Below the pieces are notes generated by a model. It saw nothing but the letters and a program-made list of their open reading frames with translations, searched no databases and had not been told where the DNA came from. This document shows positions 34,153 through 44,201 of a stretch of 64,000 nt of DNA, piece by piece. The position numbers were made by a program, and so were the translations under genes. The first letter of the stretch is position 1, and each line of letters opens with the position of its first letter. This DNA comes from Chitinophagaceae bacterium (GTDB lineage: Bacteria; Bacteroidota; Bacteroidia; Chitinophagales; Chitinophagaceae), in assembly GCA_016710165.1 (NCBI GenBank), contig JADJLJ010000001.1, positions 806,001-870,000 of the forward strand. The letters are read 5' to 3'.

Positions 34153-34770
34153 CTAAAGGATGCTTATCTCATACACCGCACTGAACAGGTACAGTTTACC
34201 GGTCTTTACTTCCATACACTTATACCGCTTCCTGATCTTCTCCCCTTTCTTAAATACCCTTCCTCCTTTAATAACGAACAGGGAACCTTCGGGAATTTGT
34301 TCAACCAGGTGTGTGCCTTCTTTCTTTTCATCATACTGATGCAGCACCCGCAATAATTTTTCATCGCCGCAACTGCTGGCGGCGGGGTTCTGCAATGTGT
34401 TAATCAGGGCTTTTTCAATATCGGCAGGAAAAACCTTCTTCAGCAGAAACCTGGCCAGTATCTTACCGAACTCATTCTTCCACTCCCGCCCATGTGCCTG
34501 CACCCGGTGGCCAAACTGTTCGTACGTGAACAGGTGTGCCAGTTCATGCAGCAGGGTTATAAGAAAGGCATATTGATTGAGATTGCCATTTACACTGATA
34601 CGGTGTGTTTTATCAGCATGAGCATGCCGGTAATCGCCTAAGATGCTTTGGCGCTGCCGGGTTATGGTAAGATGTACATTATAATGCTGCAGGTAATACA
34701 GCACATCATCAAAGGCTCCGCCGGGTAAATAAGACCTTAACTGTAAAAGCGGCGCTTCCTGCTTAGGCAT
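34153..34770 (-). CDS. SprT-like zinc metalloprotein
   Basis: The 205-residue protein contains the zinc-protease motif HELAH (LITLLHELAHLFTYEQFG) followed by HGREWKNEFGKIL, as in SprT/Spartan-like proteins. Zinc ligands would be the two HELAH histidines plus the later HG histidine. The C-terminal region (GSLFVIKGGRVFKKGEKIRKRYKCMEV) is a small beta domain without the zinc-ribbon cysteines of eukaryotic relatives. Function in bacteria is uncertain. It overlaps the membrane protein gene upstream by eight bases. Confidence 0.82.
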   Translation of the reverse strand: MPKQEAPLLQLRSYLPGGAFDDVLYYLQHYNVHLTITRQRQSILGDYRHAHADKTHRISVNGNLNQYAFLITLLHELAHLFTYEQFGHRVQAHGREWKNEFGKILARFLLKKVFPADIEKALINTLQNPAASSCGDEKLLRVLHQYDEKKEGTHLVEQIPEGSLFVIKGGRVFKKGEKIRKRYKCMEVKTGKLYLFSAVYEISIL

Positions 34771-35158
34771 TTTTATTTTTATTCAGCTTCATGATCGTTC
34801 TAACCTCCACTATCAAAAAAATGATATAGATGATCATCGCCAGGTACACCGCCGGCTTGTTGAAAGAACTCCCGCTTAAAAAATAGTAGGCAACCACGGC
34901 GCCGATGCATACGAATATCTTTATGATCATTCCCGTCATCACACTTCGGATAAACACATTGGGGTTGCTCTTTTGCATAGCATTGTACTGCATCCGGAAT
35001 ACGATCATACTGGTGATAAAGAACAGGCAGTTGGCCGCCATCAATACGGTAAGATCAATTTTACCACCTGCATAAAACAAATATACTGCAACTACAGCAA
35101 CGGCTAAAACAAAAAAAGTGATGATCAAGGGAAGTGTGATCCGGATGCGGGGGTTCAT
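34763..35158 (-). CDS. Four-helix membrane protein of unknown function
   Basis: The 131-residue product has four hydrophobic segments (LPLIITFFVLAVAVVAVYLF; VLMAANCLFFITSMIVF; GMIIKIFVCIGAVVAYYFLSG; AVYLAMIIYIIFLIVEV). The arrangement resembles AtpI-type proteins, but I cannot assign it. It lies between the bactofilin and SprT-like genes in a closely spaced series of minus-strand genes. Confidence 0.65.
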   Translation of the reverse strand: MNPRIRITLPLIITFFVLAVAVVAVYLFYAGGKIDLTVLMAANCLFFITSMIVFRMQYNAMQKSNPNVFIRSVMTGMIIKIFVCIGAVVAYYFLSGSSFNKPAVYLAMIIYIIFLIVEVRTIMKLNKNKNA

Positions 35159-35169
35159 TAAATAATTAT

Positions 35170-35574
35170 TTATTGATTTACGGCATTTGCAATTCCATTA
35201 TTCAGTTCCACGATGTTGGCTCCGCCCATATTACATTTTCCGTTGAATACTGCCGTGGGCTCTATCTGCAGTTTACCGGCATAGATATCCCCGTTCAAAA
35301 CGGTGGTGCCATGCAGGTAAAGCAGGTCCTGCACCCGTATCTTACCGGTGACCCGGCCCATGATATCGGCATGCTGCCCTTCAATATCGCCTTCCACCAC
35401 GCCCTCTGCCCCGATGATGATCTTTGATTTTGCTTTGAGATTGCCTTTCAGAACACCATCAATACGGATGTCGCCATTGCTTTCGATGTTACCGGTGATG
35501 GTGGTGCCTGCGCCCACCAGGGTGCTTGCATTTGAAACGGTTTCGTCTGATGACCTGGATTTTGAATTGAACAT
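35170..35574 (-). CDS. Bactofilin (polymer-forming cytoskeletal protein)
   Basis: The 134-residue protein has the bactofilin beta-helix: repeated hydrophobic strands with glycines, STLVGAGTTITGNIESNGDIRIDGVLKGNLKAKSKI.., EGVVEGDIEGQHADIMGRVTGKI. Bactofilins polymerise without nucleotides, often near the membrane, and shape cells or place cell-wall enzymes. It is followed by a membrane protein gene and preceded by a gene for an M23-type N-terminal segment, a pairing seen across bacteria with peptidases. Confidence 0.92.
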   Translation of the reverse strand: MFNSKSRSSDETVSNASTLVGAGTTITGNIESNGDIRIDGVLKGNLKAKSKIIIGAEGVVEGDIEGQHADIMGRVTGKIRVQDLLYLHGTTVLNGDIYAGKLQIEPTAVFNGKCNMGGANIVELNNGIANAVNQ

Positions 35575-35601
35575 AAGATTGGTTTTTAGTTGATATTTGA
35601 A

Positions 35602-36000
35602 TTAATCGATGCTTTTTTCTGCTTTGGGCAGGATCAGTTTATGCGTATCCGGTACCGGCATATTACCTTTCAGCACTTTTTGCAGGTCGTTATAATACTG
35701 CTCTTTGTTCCGCAATGCCTGCTCCATCGAATCGGTCCTTATCTTCAGTATTTTATATTCCCGTATCTGCCTGGCATCGCCATAACCCGCCCCTGGCAAA
35801 TAGTACTTAAGGGGGGTAAAGACAAGCAGGGCAATGATCAGTCCCACCAATACAACGAAAACCGTGCTTAAAAAAATATATACACTCAACCGGCTAAGCT
35901 TGAATTTAACTACTTCTTCATATGTATCTTCATTCATTACTACCAGCCGGTACCTGTTTCTGAGGCGCTTCAGGGTACTGTTGGCATCCAATTTTGCCAT
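35602..36000 (-). CDS. Membrane/coiled-coil protein resembling the N-terminus of M23 peptidases
   Basis: The 132 residues have a cytoplasmic start (RYRLVVMNEDTYEEVVKFKLSRLSVYI), a membrane helix (FLSTVFVVLVGLIIALLVF) and a coiled coil (REYKILKIRTDSMEQALRNKEQYYNDLQKVL). This matches the N-terminal part of Bacteroidota M23 endopeptidases that accompany bactofilin, but the peptidase domain is absent: the protein stops after PVPDTHKLILPKAEKSID. It could be a shortened bactofilin partner lacking catalysis. No peptidase remnant is visible downstream before the bactofilin gene. Confidence 0.6.
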   Translation of the reverse strand: MAKLDANSTLKRLRNRYRLVVMNEDTYEEVVKFKLSRLSVYIFLSTVFVVLVGLIIALLVFTPLKYYLPGAGYGDARQIREYKILKIRTDSMEQALRNKEQYYNDLQKVLKGNMPVPDTHKLILPKAEKSID

Positions 36001-36192
36001 AATTTCCTGTTGAGGCTTAAAATTAAGAAATGAAGCCGAAAAAGCAATCTAAAACCCGCATTTGCGGCAATTACCCGGTACATTCTTTACTCACATGATA
36101 AAAAATCATTAAAGTGCAATAAAGAGGCTCATATATAAATATTATTTAGCAAAAAAGACCGATATTTAGCCCGCTATTCAACCTTTTGATTC

Positions 36193-39144
36193 ATGCTGAA
36201 GAAAACGATAAATACCTTTTACATATTCCTTTTTTTTGTTGGATCACCTGCCCTTGTGCTTGCGCAACCTACCTGGACAATTGACCCGTTTGGCAAGGAG
36301 AAAAAGCCGGAAAAATTTGAGAACAGGAAGCTGGGTTCGGAGAAGACCGCCGATAAGAAATTTACGGTGATGCGTAATTTTTACCAGAACAACATCACCC
36401 ACTACAATTACTATTACAATGCCAATAACCGGGTGAACTCGGTACTGGAAAGGGCCAAACTTTCACAAAAAGAAGATTATTCCAACCTGCTGGGCTTTTA
36501 CCCGTATACCCTGGAAAGCACCGCTGCCCAAAAAAGCGAACTGGATTCGGTTATATATACCAGCACCGCCGGCATCCTGCTTCACGACCTGCGGAATGAC
36601 TGGATCGACAATATGTACATGCTCATCGGGAAAGCATATTTCTTCCGCAAAGAACTTGACTCGGCTTTGATGACATTCCAGTTCATCAACTACAACCTTT
36701 TTCCCCGTAAGAGAAAGAATGACAATGATGACCGGATCGTGGGTACCAATGCTGCGGCCACCGGTTACAAAATTTCCATTGCCAATAAAGAGAAAAGGAA
36801 TATCCTTCAAAAAGCTGTATCCCTGCCGCCCAGCCGCAACGATGCCCTGATATGGCTTACCCGTACCATGATCGAGCAGGATGAGTTTGCCGAATCCGGC
36901 GGTTTGATAAACACATTGCAGAACGACCCCAATCTTCCCAAACGATTACAGAACGACCTGCATGAAGTAACCGCGTACTGGTTCTACAGGCAATCCATTT
37001 ACGACAGTTCCGCTGTTCACCTGGAAAAAGCCCTGAGCAATGCGGATAACAAACAGGACAAGGCCCGCTGGGAATTTCTGCTGGCACAACTTTATGAGGT
37101 AAGCGGCCATTACGATAAAGCATCGGAATATTACAGCAAGGCATCCAAGCATACCGTTGACCCGCTGCTGGATATCTATGCGCAACTGAACGAAGCAAAA
37201 ATGATGAAGGGCGCTTCCAATCCCAAAGAACTGGACAAAAGCATCAGCAACCTGCTCAAAATGGCAAAACGGGATAAGTTTGAGACCTACCGTGATATCG
37301 TTTATTATTCTGCCGGCCAGCTTGCTCTGCAAAAGCCGGATACCATTGCGGCGGTCACCTATTTTAACAAGAGCCTTAAATACAACGAAAACAACATCAA
37401 TTATAAGAACCGGGCTTATATGCAACTGGGCAATATTGCCTACGACCGGAAACAATACCGCCTGGCTGCATCCTTGTACGACAGTTTGAGAACCGGTTCC
37501 GATTCGGTCATGGATAAACTGATCGCCCGGATACAGGACCGGAAAAACGCACTCACTAAGATTGCCGAAGCCATCAGCAACATTGAACGGGAAGACAGCC
37601 TGCAACGGGTCGCTGCCATGCAACCGGCCGAAAGGGATGACTATGTAAAAAAACTGGTAAAGAAACTGCGTAAGGAAAGAGGGTTGAAAGACGATGGCAG
37701 TTCTGGCGGCAATATCCTTTACCCCGGCGGTAATACCCAGCAACAAACAGACCTGTTTGCAGGCAATGCCAGCAAGGGCGAATGGTATTTTGCCAACAGT
37801 TCGCTCAAATCAAGGGGATTCAATGAATTCAAAAGCAGGTGGGGCAACCGGCCCAACCTGGATAACTGGCGCCGCAAATCATCCATAGAAAAAACGGTGG
37901 CAAATAATAACCCGGCCGGCGGAAACCAGCCCGGCGGTAATGCAAAGGACAGTGCCGGCAAAAACAATGCATCGCAAACCACCGAGATAAGTTATGATGG
38001 CCTGATGAAGGACATTCCGCTGACAGCAGAAAGAATTGCCCAAAGCAATGAGATCATTGCAACCAATATGGTTGAACTGGCAAAAGCCTACCAGAACGAA
38101 CTGGAAGAATACAGGCTTGCTGCAGATACATACGAGGAGTACCTGGAACGTTTCCCCGACCGCTTACTGGATGGCGAGATCTACCTGGGCCTTTATTACT
38201 GCTACACAAAGCTGGAAGACAAGGCAAAGGCAGCTCATTACAAGAACCTGCTGAACAATAAATTCCCGAACAGTAAGTCTGGCCAGGTACTCAACAAACC
38301 GGCGGCATCTGCAACAACCCCTTCGGCCAAGAACCCTGAAGCAACAAAACTGTATGAAGACATTTATACCCTTTTCATTGAAGGAAATTATGAAAAGGCC
38401 ATGGCTGAAAAACGGAAAGCCGACAGCCTCTATGGTGTAAATTACTGGACACCGCAATTGCTGTATATCGAAGCATTGCAGCACGTGAAGAACCGGCAGG
38501 ACAGTCTGGCCATTAAAGGGCTGCAAACGATCATTGACAATAACCCGGGTTCGCCGCTGAAAGAAAAGGCCGCCACGATGATCGATGTGCTGAAAAGAAG
38601 GGCCGAGATAGAAAAATACCTCACCGAACTGGAAGTGACCCGGATGGAAGATGGCAAGCCGGTAATAGTGGATGAGAAGCCAAAGCCTGTAGTAACCAAA
38701 CCGGCAGCGGCCCCCCCTAAAGCAGACAGTATTAAAACCCCTGCCCCACCATTGAGCAGCGGACCGTTTGTGATGTCGGTTACTTCGCCGCACCATGTGC
38801 TGATGATACTGGACAAGGTTGACCAGGTTTATGTAACGGAGGCAAAGAATGCCTTCACCCGGTACAACAGGGAAAATTATTATGGCCAGCCCATCAACAT
38901 CAATAAAGATGAACTGGATGCCGACCGCAGCCTGCTGGTAATATCCTCTTTCCCCGATGCTGCCACGGCCCTGCAATACTATGACAAGATAAAAAAGAGC
39001 GCTGCCTCCGAGGTATCCTGGCTGCCGGCAAACAAGTATTCATTCCTGATCATAACGGATGAGAACCTGCAGAAACTTAAAACCAATAAAGACATAAGCG
39101 GATATAAAAACCTGTTAAATACACAGTTTCCCAACAAGTTTTAA
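36193..39144 (+). CDS. sprE: T9SS/gliding motility protein SprE (PorW)-like
   Basis: A 983-residue exported protein rich in tetratricopeptide repeats (AYFFRKELDSALMTFQFINY; LLAQLYEVSGHYDKASEYYSKASKH; MQLGNIAYDRKQYRLAASLYDSL; AADTYEEYLERFP). The opening 'PTWTIDPFGKEKKPEKFENRKLGSEKT' and the overall layout match SprE/PorW, a lipoprotein-like component needed for type IX secretion and gliding. A Pro/Lys-rich linker precedes a C-terminal domain (PHHVLMILDKVDQVYVTEAKNAFTRYN) seen in these proteins. It supports the T9SS substrate at 12302. The PBP1A gene follows after 103 bases. Confidence 0.85.
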   Translation: MLKKTINTFYIFLFFVGSPALVLAQPTWTIDPFGKEKKPEKFENRKLGSEKTADKKFTVMRNFYQNNITHYNYYYNANNRVNSVLERAKLSQKEDYSNLLGFYPYTLESTAAQKSELDSVIYTSTAGILLHDLRNDWIDNMYMLIGKAYFFRKELDSALMTFQFINYNLFPRKRKNDNDDRIVGTNAAATGYKISIANKEKRNILQKAVSLPPSRNDALIWLTRTMIEQDEFAESGGLINTLQNDPNLPKRLQNDLHEVTAYWFYRQSIYDSSAVHLEKALSNADNKQDKARWEFLLAQLYEVSGHYDKASEYYSKASKHTVDPLLDIYAQLNEAKMMKGASNPKELDKSISNLLKMAKRDKFETYRDIVYYSAGQLALQKPDTIAAVTYFNKSLKYNENNINYKNRAYMQLGNIAYDRKQYRLAASLYDSLRTGSDSVMDKLIARIQDRKNALTKIAEAISNIEREDSLQRVAAMQPAERDDYVKKLVKKLRKERGLKDDGSSGGNILYPGGNTQQQTDLFAGNASKGEWYFANSSLKSRGFNEFKSRWGNRPNLDNWRRKSSIEKTVANNNPAGGNQPGGNAKDSAGKNNASQTTEISYDGLMKDIPLTAERIAQSNEIIATNMVELAKAYQNELEEYRLAADTYEEYLERFPDRLLDGEIYLGLYYCYTKLEDKAKAAHYKNLLNNKFPNSKSGQVLNKPAASATTPSAKNPEATKLYEDIYTLFIEGNYEKAMAEKRKADSLYGVNYWTPQLLYIEALQHVKNRQDSLAIKGLQTIIDNNPGSPLKEKAATMIDVLKRRAEIEKYLTELEVTRMEDGKPVIVDEKPKPVVTKPAAAPPKADSIKTPAPPLSSGPFVMSVTSPHHVLMILDKVDQVYVTEAKNAFTRYNRENYYGQPININKDELDADRSLLVISSFPDAATALQYYDKIKKSAASEVSWLPANKYSFLIITDENLQKLKTNKDISGYKNLLNTQFPNKF

Positions 39145-39247
39145 CGTACCGCCCGTTACAGCAATAAACTCTTTTACTAGATTTATGGAATGATGTTTGC
39201 CCCCTCAACCTTCATTCCTGGATCATAACTACTAATTCATCCTTTCT

Positions 39248-41602
39248 ATGAAGCGTTCTGTTCGGATACTATGGCGTGTTTTTATCGGCGGCTTTGTGTT
39301 AGTGCTGCTGATGTTCCTTTCCGCCAATTTTGGATTATTTGGCAAGATGCCTTCTGTGACCCAATTGCAAAATCCCGAAGCAGACCTTGCCAGCGAGATA
39401 TACTCCGGCGATGCAGAGCTGATGGGTAAATATTATTCCGAGAACCGGAGCGAAGTAAAGTACAGCGAAATATCCCCCAACGTCATTAATGCATTGATCG
39501 CAACGGAAGATGAACGTTTTTATGAACATTCGGGTATTGATGCACAGGCCGTGGCCCGGGCCGTATTTACATTGGGCACCCAGGGAGGCGGCAGTACCAT
39601 CACCCAGCAGGTGGCCAAACTGATGATGAAGCAGGGAAAAGGGAATATCGTGAAACGGGGTCTTGATAAGATGAAGGAATGGATTGTGGCCGTAAAACTG
39701 GAAAGGAATTTTACCAAGGAAGAGATCATGACCCTTTACCTGAACCGGGCGCCCTGGGGTAATGTATACGGAATACGGAATGCTTCCCGTACCTATTTTC
39801 AAAAAGAACCCAAAGACCTTAAAATAGAGGAAGCTGCGGTATTGATAGCGATGCTGAAAGGTTTTATCTACAATCCCATCGGGTATCCAAAAGCATCGAT
39901 CGACAGAAGGAATACCGTTATCAACCAGATGGCGGTCTGCAAGCAGCATTTCCTGGCGGAGGCAGAAGCCGCAAAACTGAAAGCAAAACCCCTCATCACC
40001 AATTATAAGAAGATCGACGAGGACAAAGGCATCGCTCCTTACTTCCGGGCAGTACTGGCGGATAAATTAAGGGAATGGTGTAAAACACACGAGAACCCCA
40101 AGACCGGTGAACCATACAACCTGTATAAAGACGGGCTGAAGATATATACCACCATCAATTCACGCATGCAGCAATATGCCGAGGAAGCCGTGGTGCAGCA
40201 TATGCCGGTGATTCAAAAGAAGCTCGACCAGTTGATGAAAGTGAACGGCAATAAGATATGGAAAGGACATGAAAGCACCATTGAAGCCGCATTTAAATAT
40301 ACCGAGCGCTGGAAGAACATGAAACAAGATGACGTGGATGAGGAAGACATCAAAAAATCATTTTATGTACCGGTAAAGATGAAAGTGTTTGCCTGGAATG
40401 CCAAACGGGAAAAGGATACGACCATGACCCCCTTTGATTCCATCAAGTACCATAAGAATATCCTGCAAACATCCTTTGCGGCCATGGACCCGAAGACCGG
40501 TGAAGTGAAATGCTGGGTAGGCGGCATCGATTTCAAGTGGTTCAAGTTCGATCATATAACCACCCGCAGGCAGGTAGGTTCCACCATCAAACCACTGATC
40601 TATGCACTGGCCATTGAAGATGCAGGTTATGGCCCGTCCACCGAAATACCGGGCGGGCTGGTGCAGTACGGAAAAGAAATGCGGACCTTCAGCGGCGGCG
40701 GCGGTACATTGGCCAACTGCCTGGCCAAATCAAAGAATACGGCATCGGTAAGACTGACGAACCTGGTGGGAGTAAAAAAAGTGATCGAGTTTGCCAAAGA
40801 CTGCGGCATCAAATCCCCGCTCCCTCCTTACATATCACTTGCATTAGGCGCTGCAGAGATCCCTATGCTGGAGATGCTGCAGGCATATTCCATGTTTCCG
40901 AATAACAGTTTCAGTACCGAACCTATTTTACTTACCCGGATAGAAGACAAGAACGGCAATGTACTGGCGCAGTTCGCTCCCGAAACAAAACAGGTTATGA
41001 GTGAAGCATCTGCACATACCATGGTGCAGCTGATGCAGGGCGTGGTACAGTTTGGTACGGCCCATTCGCTCAATAATTATAATATCCCGGCACAAAAGGC
41101 CGGCAAAACAGGAACCACCAATGATAATGCCGATGGCTGGTTCATTGGGTATACCCCCGAATTACTGGCCGGCACCTGGGTGGGTTGCGAAGACCCGTTC
41201 ATACGTATCTATGCCGGCACATCGGGTGGTAATGAAATGGCCTTGCCGAAGTGGGGATTGTTCATGAGCAAAGTGTATGCAGACAATAAACTGGGTTATG
41301 GCAAGATAAAAGAGTTTGCTGTTCCGGCTAACCTGAAGAATGAAGAATTGTCTGCAGATTCATGGGATAATGTGTTCAACAAAGGAGACAGTACCGGGGT
41401 GGATGCGGGGAACGGAACGGCAGATGATTTCTTTAACCAACCTCCCCCGGATGAGAAGATCGGAATTGAAAGCGAGATACCAAAGGCAGATACCGGTAAA
41501 CAGAAAAAGCCCGAAGATAAAAAAGGGAATACTCCTGCCGTAAACCCGGCTGATGATAAAAACAAAAAACCGGTAAAACAAAAACCGGCGAATGATTATT
41601 AG
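39248..41602 (+). CDS. mrcA: Bifunctional penicillin-binding protein 1A
   Basis: The 784-residue peptidoglycan synthase has an N-terminal membrane anchor, a GT51 glycosyltransferase domain (ATEDERFYEHSGIDAQAVARA with its catalytic Glu; GGSTITQQVAK) and a transpeptidase domain with the acylated Ser in STIK (Ser about 445), KSKN as the SxN-type motif region, and KTGT at about 620-623. The C-terminal tail is disordered and Lys/Pro-rich. It polymerises and cross-links glycan strands outside the inner membrane. The neighbouring genes are also for the envelope. Confidence 0.93.
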   Translation: MKRSVRILWRVFIGGFVLVLLMFLSANFGLFGKMPSVTQLQNPEADLASEIYSGDAELMGKYYSENRSEVKYSEISPNVINALIATEDERFYEHSGIDAQAVARAVFTLGTQGGGSTITQQVAKLMMKQGKGNIVKRGLDKMKEWIVAVKLERNFTKEEIMTLYLNRAPWGNVYGIRNASRTYFQKEPKDLKIEEAAVLIAMLKGFIYNPIGYPKASIDRRNTVINQMAVCKQHFLAEAEAAKLKAKPLITNYKKIDEDKGIAPYFRAVLADKLREWCKTHENPKTGEPYNLYKDGLKIYTTINSRMQQYAEEAVVQHMPVIQKKLDQLMKVNGNKIWKGHESTIEAAFKYTERWKNMKQDDVDEEDIKKSFYVPVKMKVFAWNAKREKDTTMTPFDSIKYHKNILQTSFAAMDPKTGEVKCWVGGIDFKWFKFDHITTRRQVGSTIKPLIYALAIEDAGYGPSTEIPGGLVQYGKEMRTFSGGGGTLANCLAKSKNTASVRLTNLVGVKKVIEFAKDCGIKSPLPPYISLALGAAEIPMLEMLQAYSMFPNNSFSTEPILLTRIEDKNGNVLAQFAPETKQVMSEASAHTMVQLMQGVVQFGTAHSLNNYNIPAQKAGKTGTTNDNADGWFIGYTPELLAGTWVGCEDPFIRIYAGTSGGNEMALPKWGLFMSKVYADNKLGYGKIKEFAVPANLKNEELSADSWDNVFNKGDSTGVDAGNGTADDFFNQPPPDEKIGIESEIPKADTGKQKKPEDKKGNTPAVNPADDKNKKPVKQKPANDY

Positions 41603-41611
41603 CAGCCCCGG

Positions 41612-44053
41612 TCATTCGATCCATTTTTCAATGTGTATCAATTTCCCTTCGTCATTGATACCTTCCAGCACGATCCTGAACTTACGTGTAAAGTCATTAT
41701 TGTAAAAAATTACCGGTACTTTCCTGTTTGCTGCATTGGTTAAAATATAAGGCATCCACAGCAGGGTTGTGCGGGCATCGGTACCCGTTGTTGCATTCGT
41801 TTGCGAATAATCCGGCGAATAAAATTCCTTCAGCGGCGTGTATCCCGCTATCTTAACCACACCAAGGTCTTTATCTGTCGGGCGCCTGTCAATCAGGTCA
41901 TCGCCTTTCCGGGTATAAACAGACAATGCAGGATTAATGCCTGTACCTCCTCCTGCCTCGGGTCCCCGTCCCATAAAATTGGGGATCAGTTTGATGTAAG
42001 CCACTTGCGACAAACTCAAACTCTCCAGTTCGCTGGTAGTCATTTCATGCTCATCAATATAGATCAAAACAGTTTTACCATATAAAGTTAACGACCTGCC
42101 GGCTGCTAAATTGAAATTACCTATACGGATCTGGGGCATGGCACTTCGGATATAATTGTAAATATCCAGTTTGGTCCATGCTTTTTCATCATGAACCACA
42201 TCATATGAATAGCCAGTAGCGCCCCCCGAAAATATTCCGCTGGCATATTTTTCATCCATCTTGACCAGTGGATCGTTCTTCCAGTTGCGCCAGCCATTGG
42301 CTTTTACCACCACCCCTTCCAGTGTTTTTTCGTTGTTGAATTTTTTGATGCCGTTATTGCTGCTGTAGTATTGAAACAAGGATGTATTCGGGTTATATAC
42401 TGTTCCGGCCGGGTCCGGTGCCAGTATTTCCTGGTAATTACTGATGGAATTGGACACCGGGTAGGTAAAATTGTATTTACTGAAGGCGATCTGTTTATTG
42501 TTCTCCTTGTTTTTATTGAATGAAAAGTAGATCCTTGCTGTATCATAAAATACCAGTCCAGTTTGTTTTAATAAACCGCTTTTATCCGGTTTCACTGCAT
42601 AAAAAGTATTGGTACTGTCAATGGTCTTTACGATCAGGTTCACCTGCTCGTCCTTATCCATCTTTTCCTGCACTTCTTTTCCTATTTGCCCGTAAACCCC
42701 CAGGTATTCATCCACCGGGTATTTAATGACCGGTGTTTTCTGTACCATCATATCGGCCCAGTGGTAGCGGCGCCAGCCATTGGTAAGCATGACCAGGTCT
42801 AATTTTGCTTTCAGCCCGGCATCGGTATTGTTCGTAAAATAATATGCCGGGTTGTGTACATATCCCCTGATATCTCCTTTCAGTAATAACCCGCTGATGA
42901 TCGTATTGCCCGTTTCTTCCCCATTCATCTCCGCATCTGTGATGCTGAGCGACATGTTTGCCGGGATGGTATCTGCAACCAGTATCTCCAGTTCATTCTT
43001 TCCCCGCTTCTGCATACTTATTGCCGTGCTGTTCAATGTTGCATTGACGGAGAAATTATCATTGTTGATGAAAGCAACCCGTTCGGCCACCGGCTGCCAG
43101 CCGGCATCAAACACCGTAAGCTGCATTACGCCCGATGGCAGGGTATTTACAGGGACCATCCCCGTGAATGGTTCCCCATCCTTTACGGCAATGCTGGTCC
43201 GGTAAAAGATCTTCTGGTACATGTACATCAGTATGTGCAGCGAATCGGAACCGGTCTTATTGATCACATTGTAAAACAACTTCTCTTTTTGAACGGTAAG
43301 TTTCAACGACAGCCCCGCAGTTCTTGCGTCGGGCAGCCAGGTCTGCATTTTGTTGCCACCATGATCCATCCATTCGGCATAATATTTATTGCCGGGTTCT
43401 ATGTCTATATCAAATCTCCCCATTCCGTCATGCACAGCCTGTAAAGGCATCAGTACTTCCCCGGTCTCCTGCCTCTTAATAACGCCATTCACGGCAAAGG
43501 GCAAGCCGTTATTATAATTTGCTTTAAAGGCGACCGTATTCCTGGTTCCGTCAATTACATCACCGCCTTCAGGAAAAAAACTGAGCGAAACTGTTTTAGC
43601 AATATTCTCTGCCTGGGTTTTTGAACTGTTGCTATGCAGCCTGATCGTTCTGGTAAACAGGGCCGTTGTATCAAAATTCATCATCCATGCCGTATAGGCC
43701 CGGCATACCAGTTGGGTTGACTTCAGGCTGTCGGGTATATTAAAGTATCCATCGGCTGTGGAATTAAAGATGGGGTTTACCGATTGTTTCAGCAGCCGGC
43801 CCTTTTCATCATAGAGGGCCGCATAAAAATTGGTACTCCTTTCAGCCGGGAGGTTCTCTTCAAAAAGATATGCCTTGAACCAGATGGTCTCACCCGGCAG
43901 GTAGGTCTCTCTATCAAAATGAATATAGATCTTCTCCTGCGGAAAATTCGTACCATACAGGTTGATGCTGTTTTCGATTTGCTGCGCTTTCAGTGCAGGA
44001 ACAAAAAAAACAAAACTCAGTAAGAAATAAAGCGGAAGGGATCTTTTTCGCAA
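41612..44053 (-). CDS. Exported MG2-domain / TonB-plug-like protein
   Basis: An 813-residue protein with a signal peptide (LYFLLSFVFFVPALKAQ). The N-terminus (EKIYIHFDRETYLPGETIWFKAYLFEE) is the MG2 motif of alpha-2-macroglobulin-like proteins, followed by further beta domains. Near the C-terminus a plug-like domain appears (LTLYGKTVLIYIDEHEMTTSELESLSLSQVAYIKLIPN). This architecture is widespread in Bacteroidota and uncharacterised; it may be a surface scaffold or linked to TonB-type outer-membrane transport. It is convergent with PBP1A, with a 9-base gap. Confidence 0.75.
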   Translation of the reverse strand: MRKRSLPLYFLLSFVFFVPALKAQQIENSINLYGTNFPQEKIYIHFDRETYLPGETIWFKAYLFEENLPAERSTNFYAALYDEKGRLLKQSVNPIFNSTADGYFNIPDSLKSTQLVCRAYTAWMMNFDTTALFTRTIRLHSNSSKTQAENIAKTVSLSFFPEGGDVIDGTRNTVAFKANYNNGLPFAVNGVIKRQETGEVLMPLQAVHDGMGRFDIDIEPGNKYYAEWMDHGGNKMQTWLPDARTAGLSLKLTVQKEKLFYNVINKTGSDSLHILMYMYQKIFYRTSIAVKDGEPFTGMVPVNTLPSGVMQLTVFDAGWQPVAERVAFINNDNFSVNATLNSTAISMQKRGKNELEILVADTIPANMSLSITDAEMNGEETGNTIISGLLLKGDIRGYVHNPAYYFTNNTDAGLKAKLDLVMLTNGWRRYHWADMMVQKTPVIKYPVDEYLGVYGQIGKEVQEKMDKDEQVNLIVKTIDSTNTFYAVKPDKSGLLKQTGLVFYDTARIYFSFNKNKENNKQIAFSKYNFTYPVSNSISNYQEILAPDPAGTVYNPNTSLFQYYSSNNGIKKFNNEKTLEGVVVKANGWRNWKNDPLVKMDEKYASGIFSGGATGYSYDVVHDEKAWTKLDIYNYIRSAMPQIRIGNFNLAAGRSLTLYGKTVLIYIDEHEMTTSELESLSLSQVAYIKLIPNFMGRGPEAGGGTGINPALSVYTRKGDDLIDRRPTDKDLGVVKIAGYTPLKEFYSPDYSQTNATTGTDARTTLLWMPYILTNAANRKVPVIFYNNDFTRKFRIVLEGINDEGKLIHIEKWIE

Positions 44054-44160
44054 AGGGTTATAGTTTTGATGATTAAAAATATCATTTTTTCCCGGCAGGT
44101 ATGGCGGATATGATATAATAACAAAACTTTAAAGGGATGTGTCAGTAAGGGATGGAATAA

Positions 44161-44185
44161 AAAAGCCCCCTGGGAGGGGGCTTTT
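44161..44185 (-). terminator. Terminator of the OmpA gene
   Basis: Ten-base arms (44161-44170 and 44176-44185) pair around five bases; on the minus strand the stem is followed by a T-run, 17 bases after the OmpA stop codon. Confidence 0.85.
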
Positions 44186-44201
44186 ATGGTTATCTTTTTT
44201 A

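Noticed and set aside
36946..37746. A 266-codon open frame antisense to sprE
   Set aside because: Shadow frame; no signal or domain; the opposite strand carries a clear TPR protein.
44161..44185. Riboswitch or small RNA near the OmpA gene
   Set aside because: A simple ten-base stem plus T-run just after a stop codon is sufficiently explained as a terminator.
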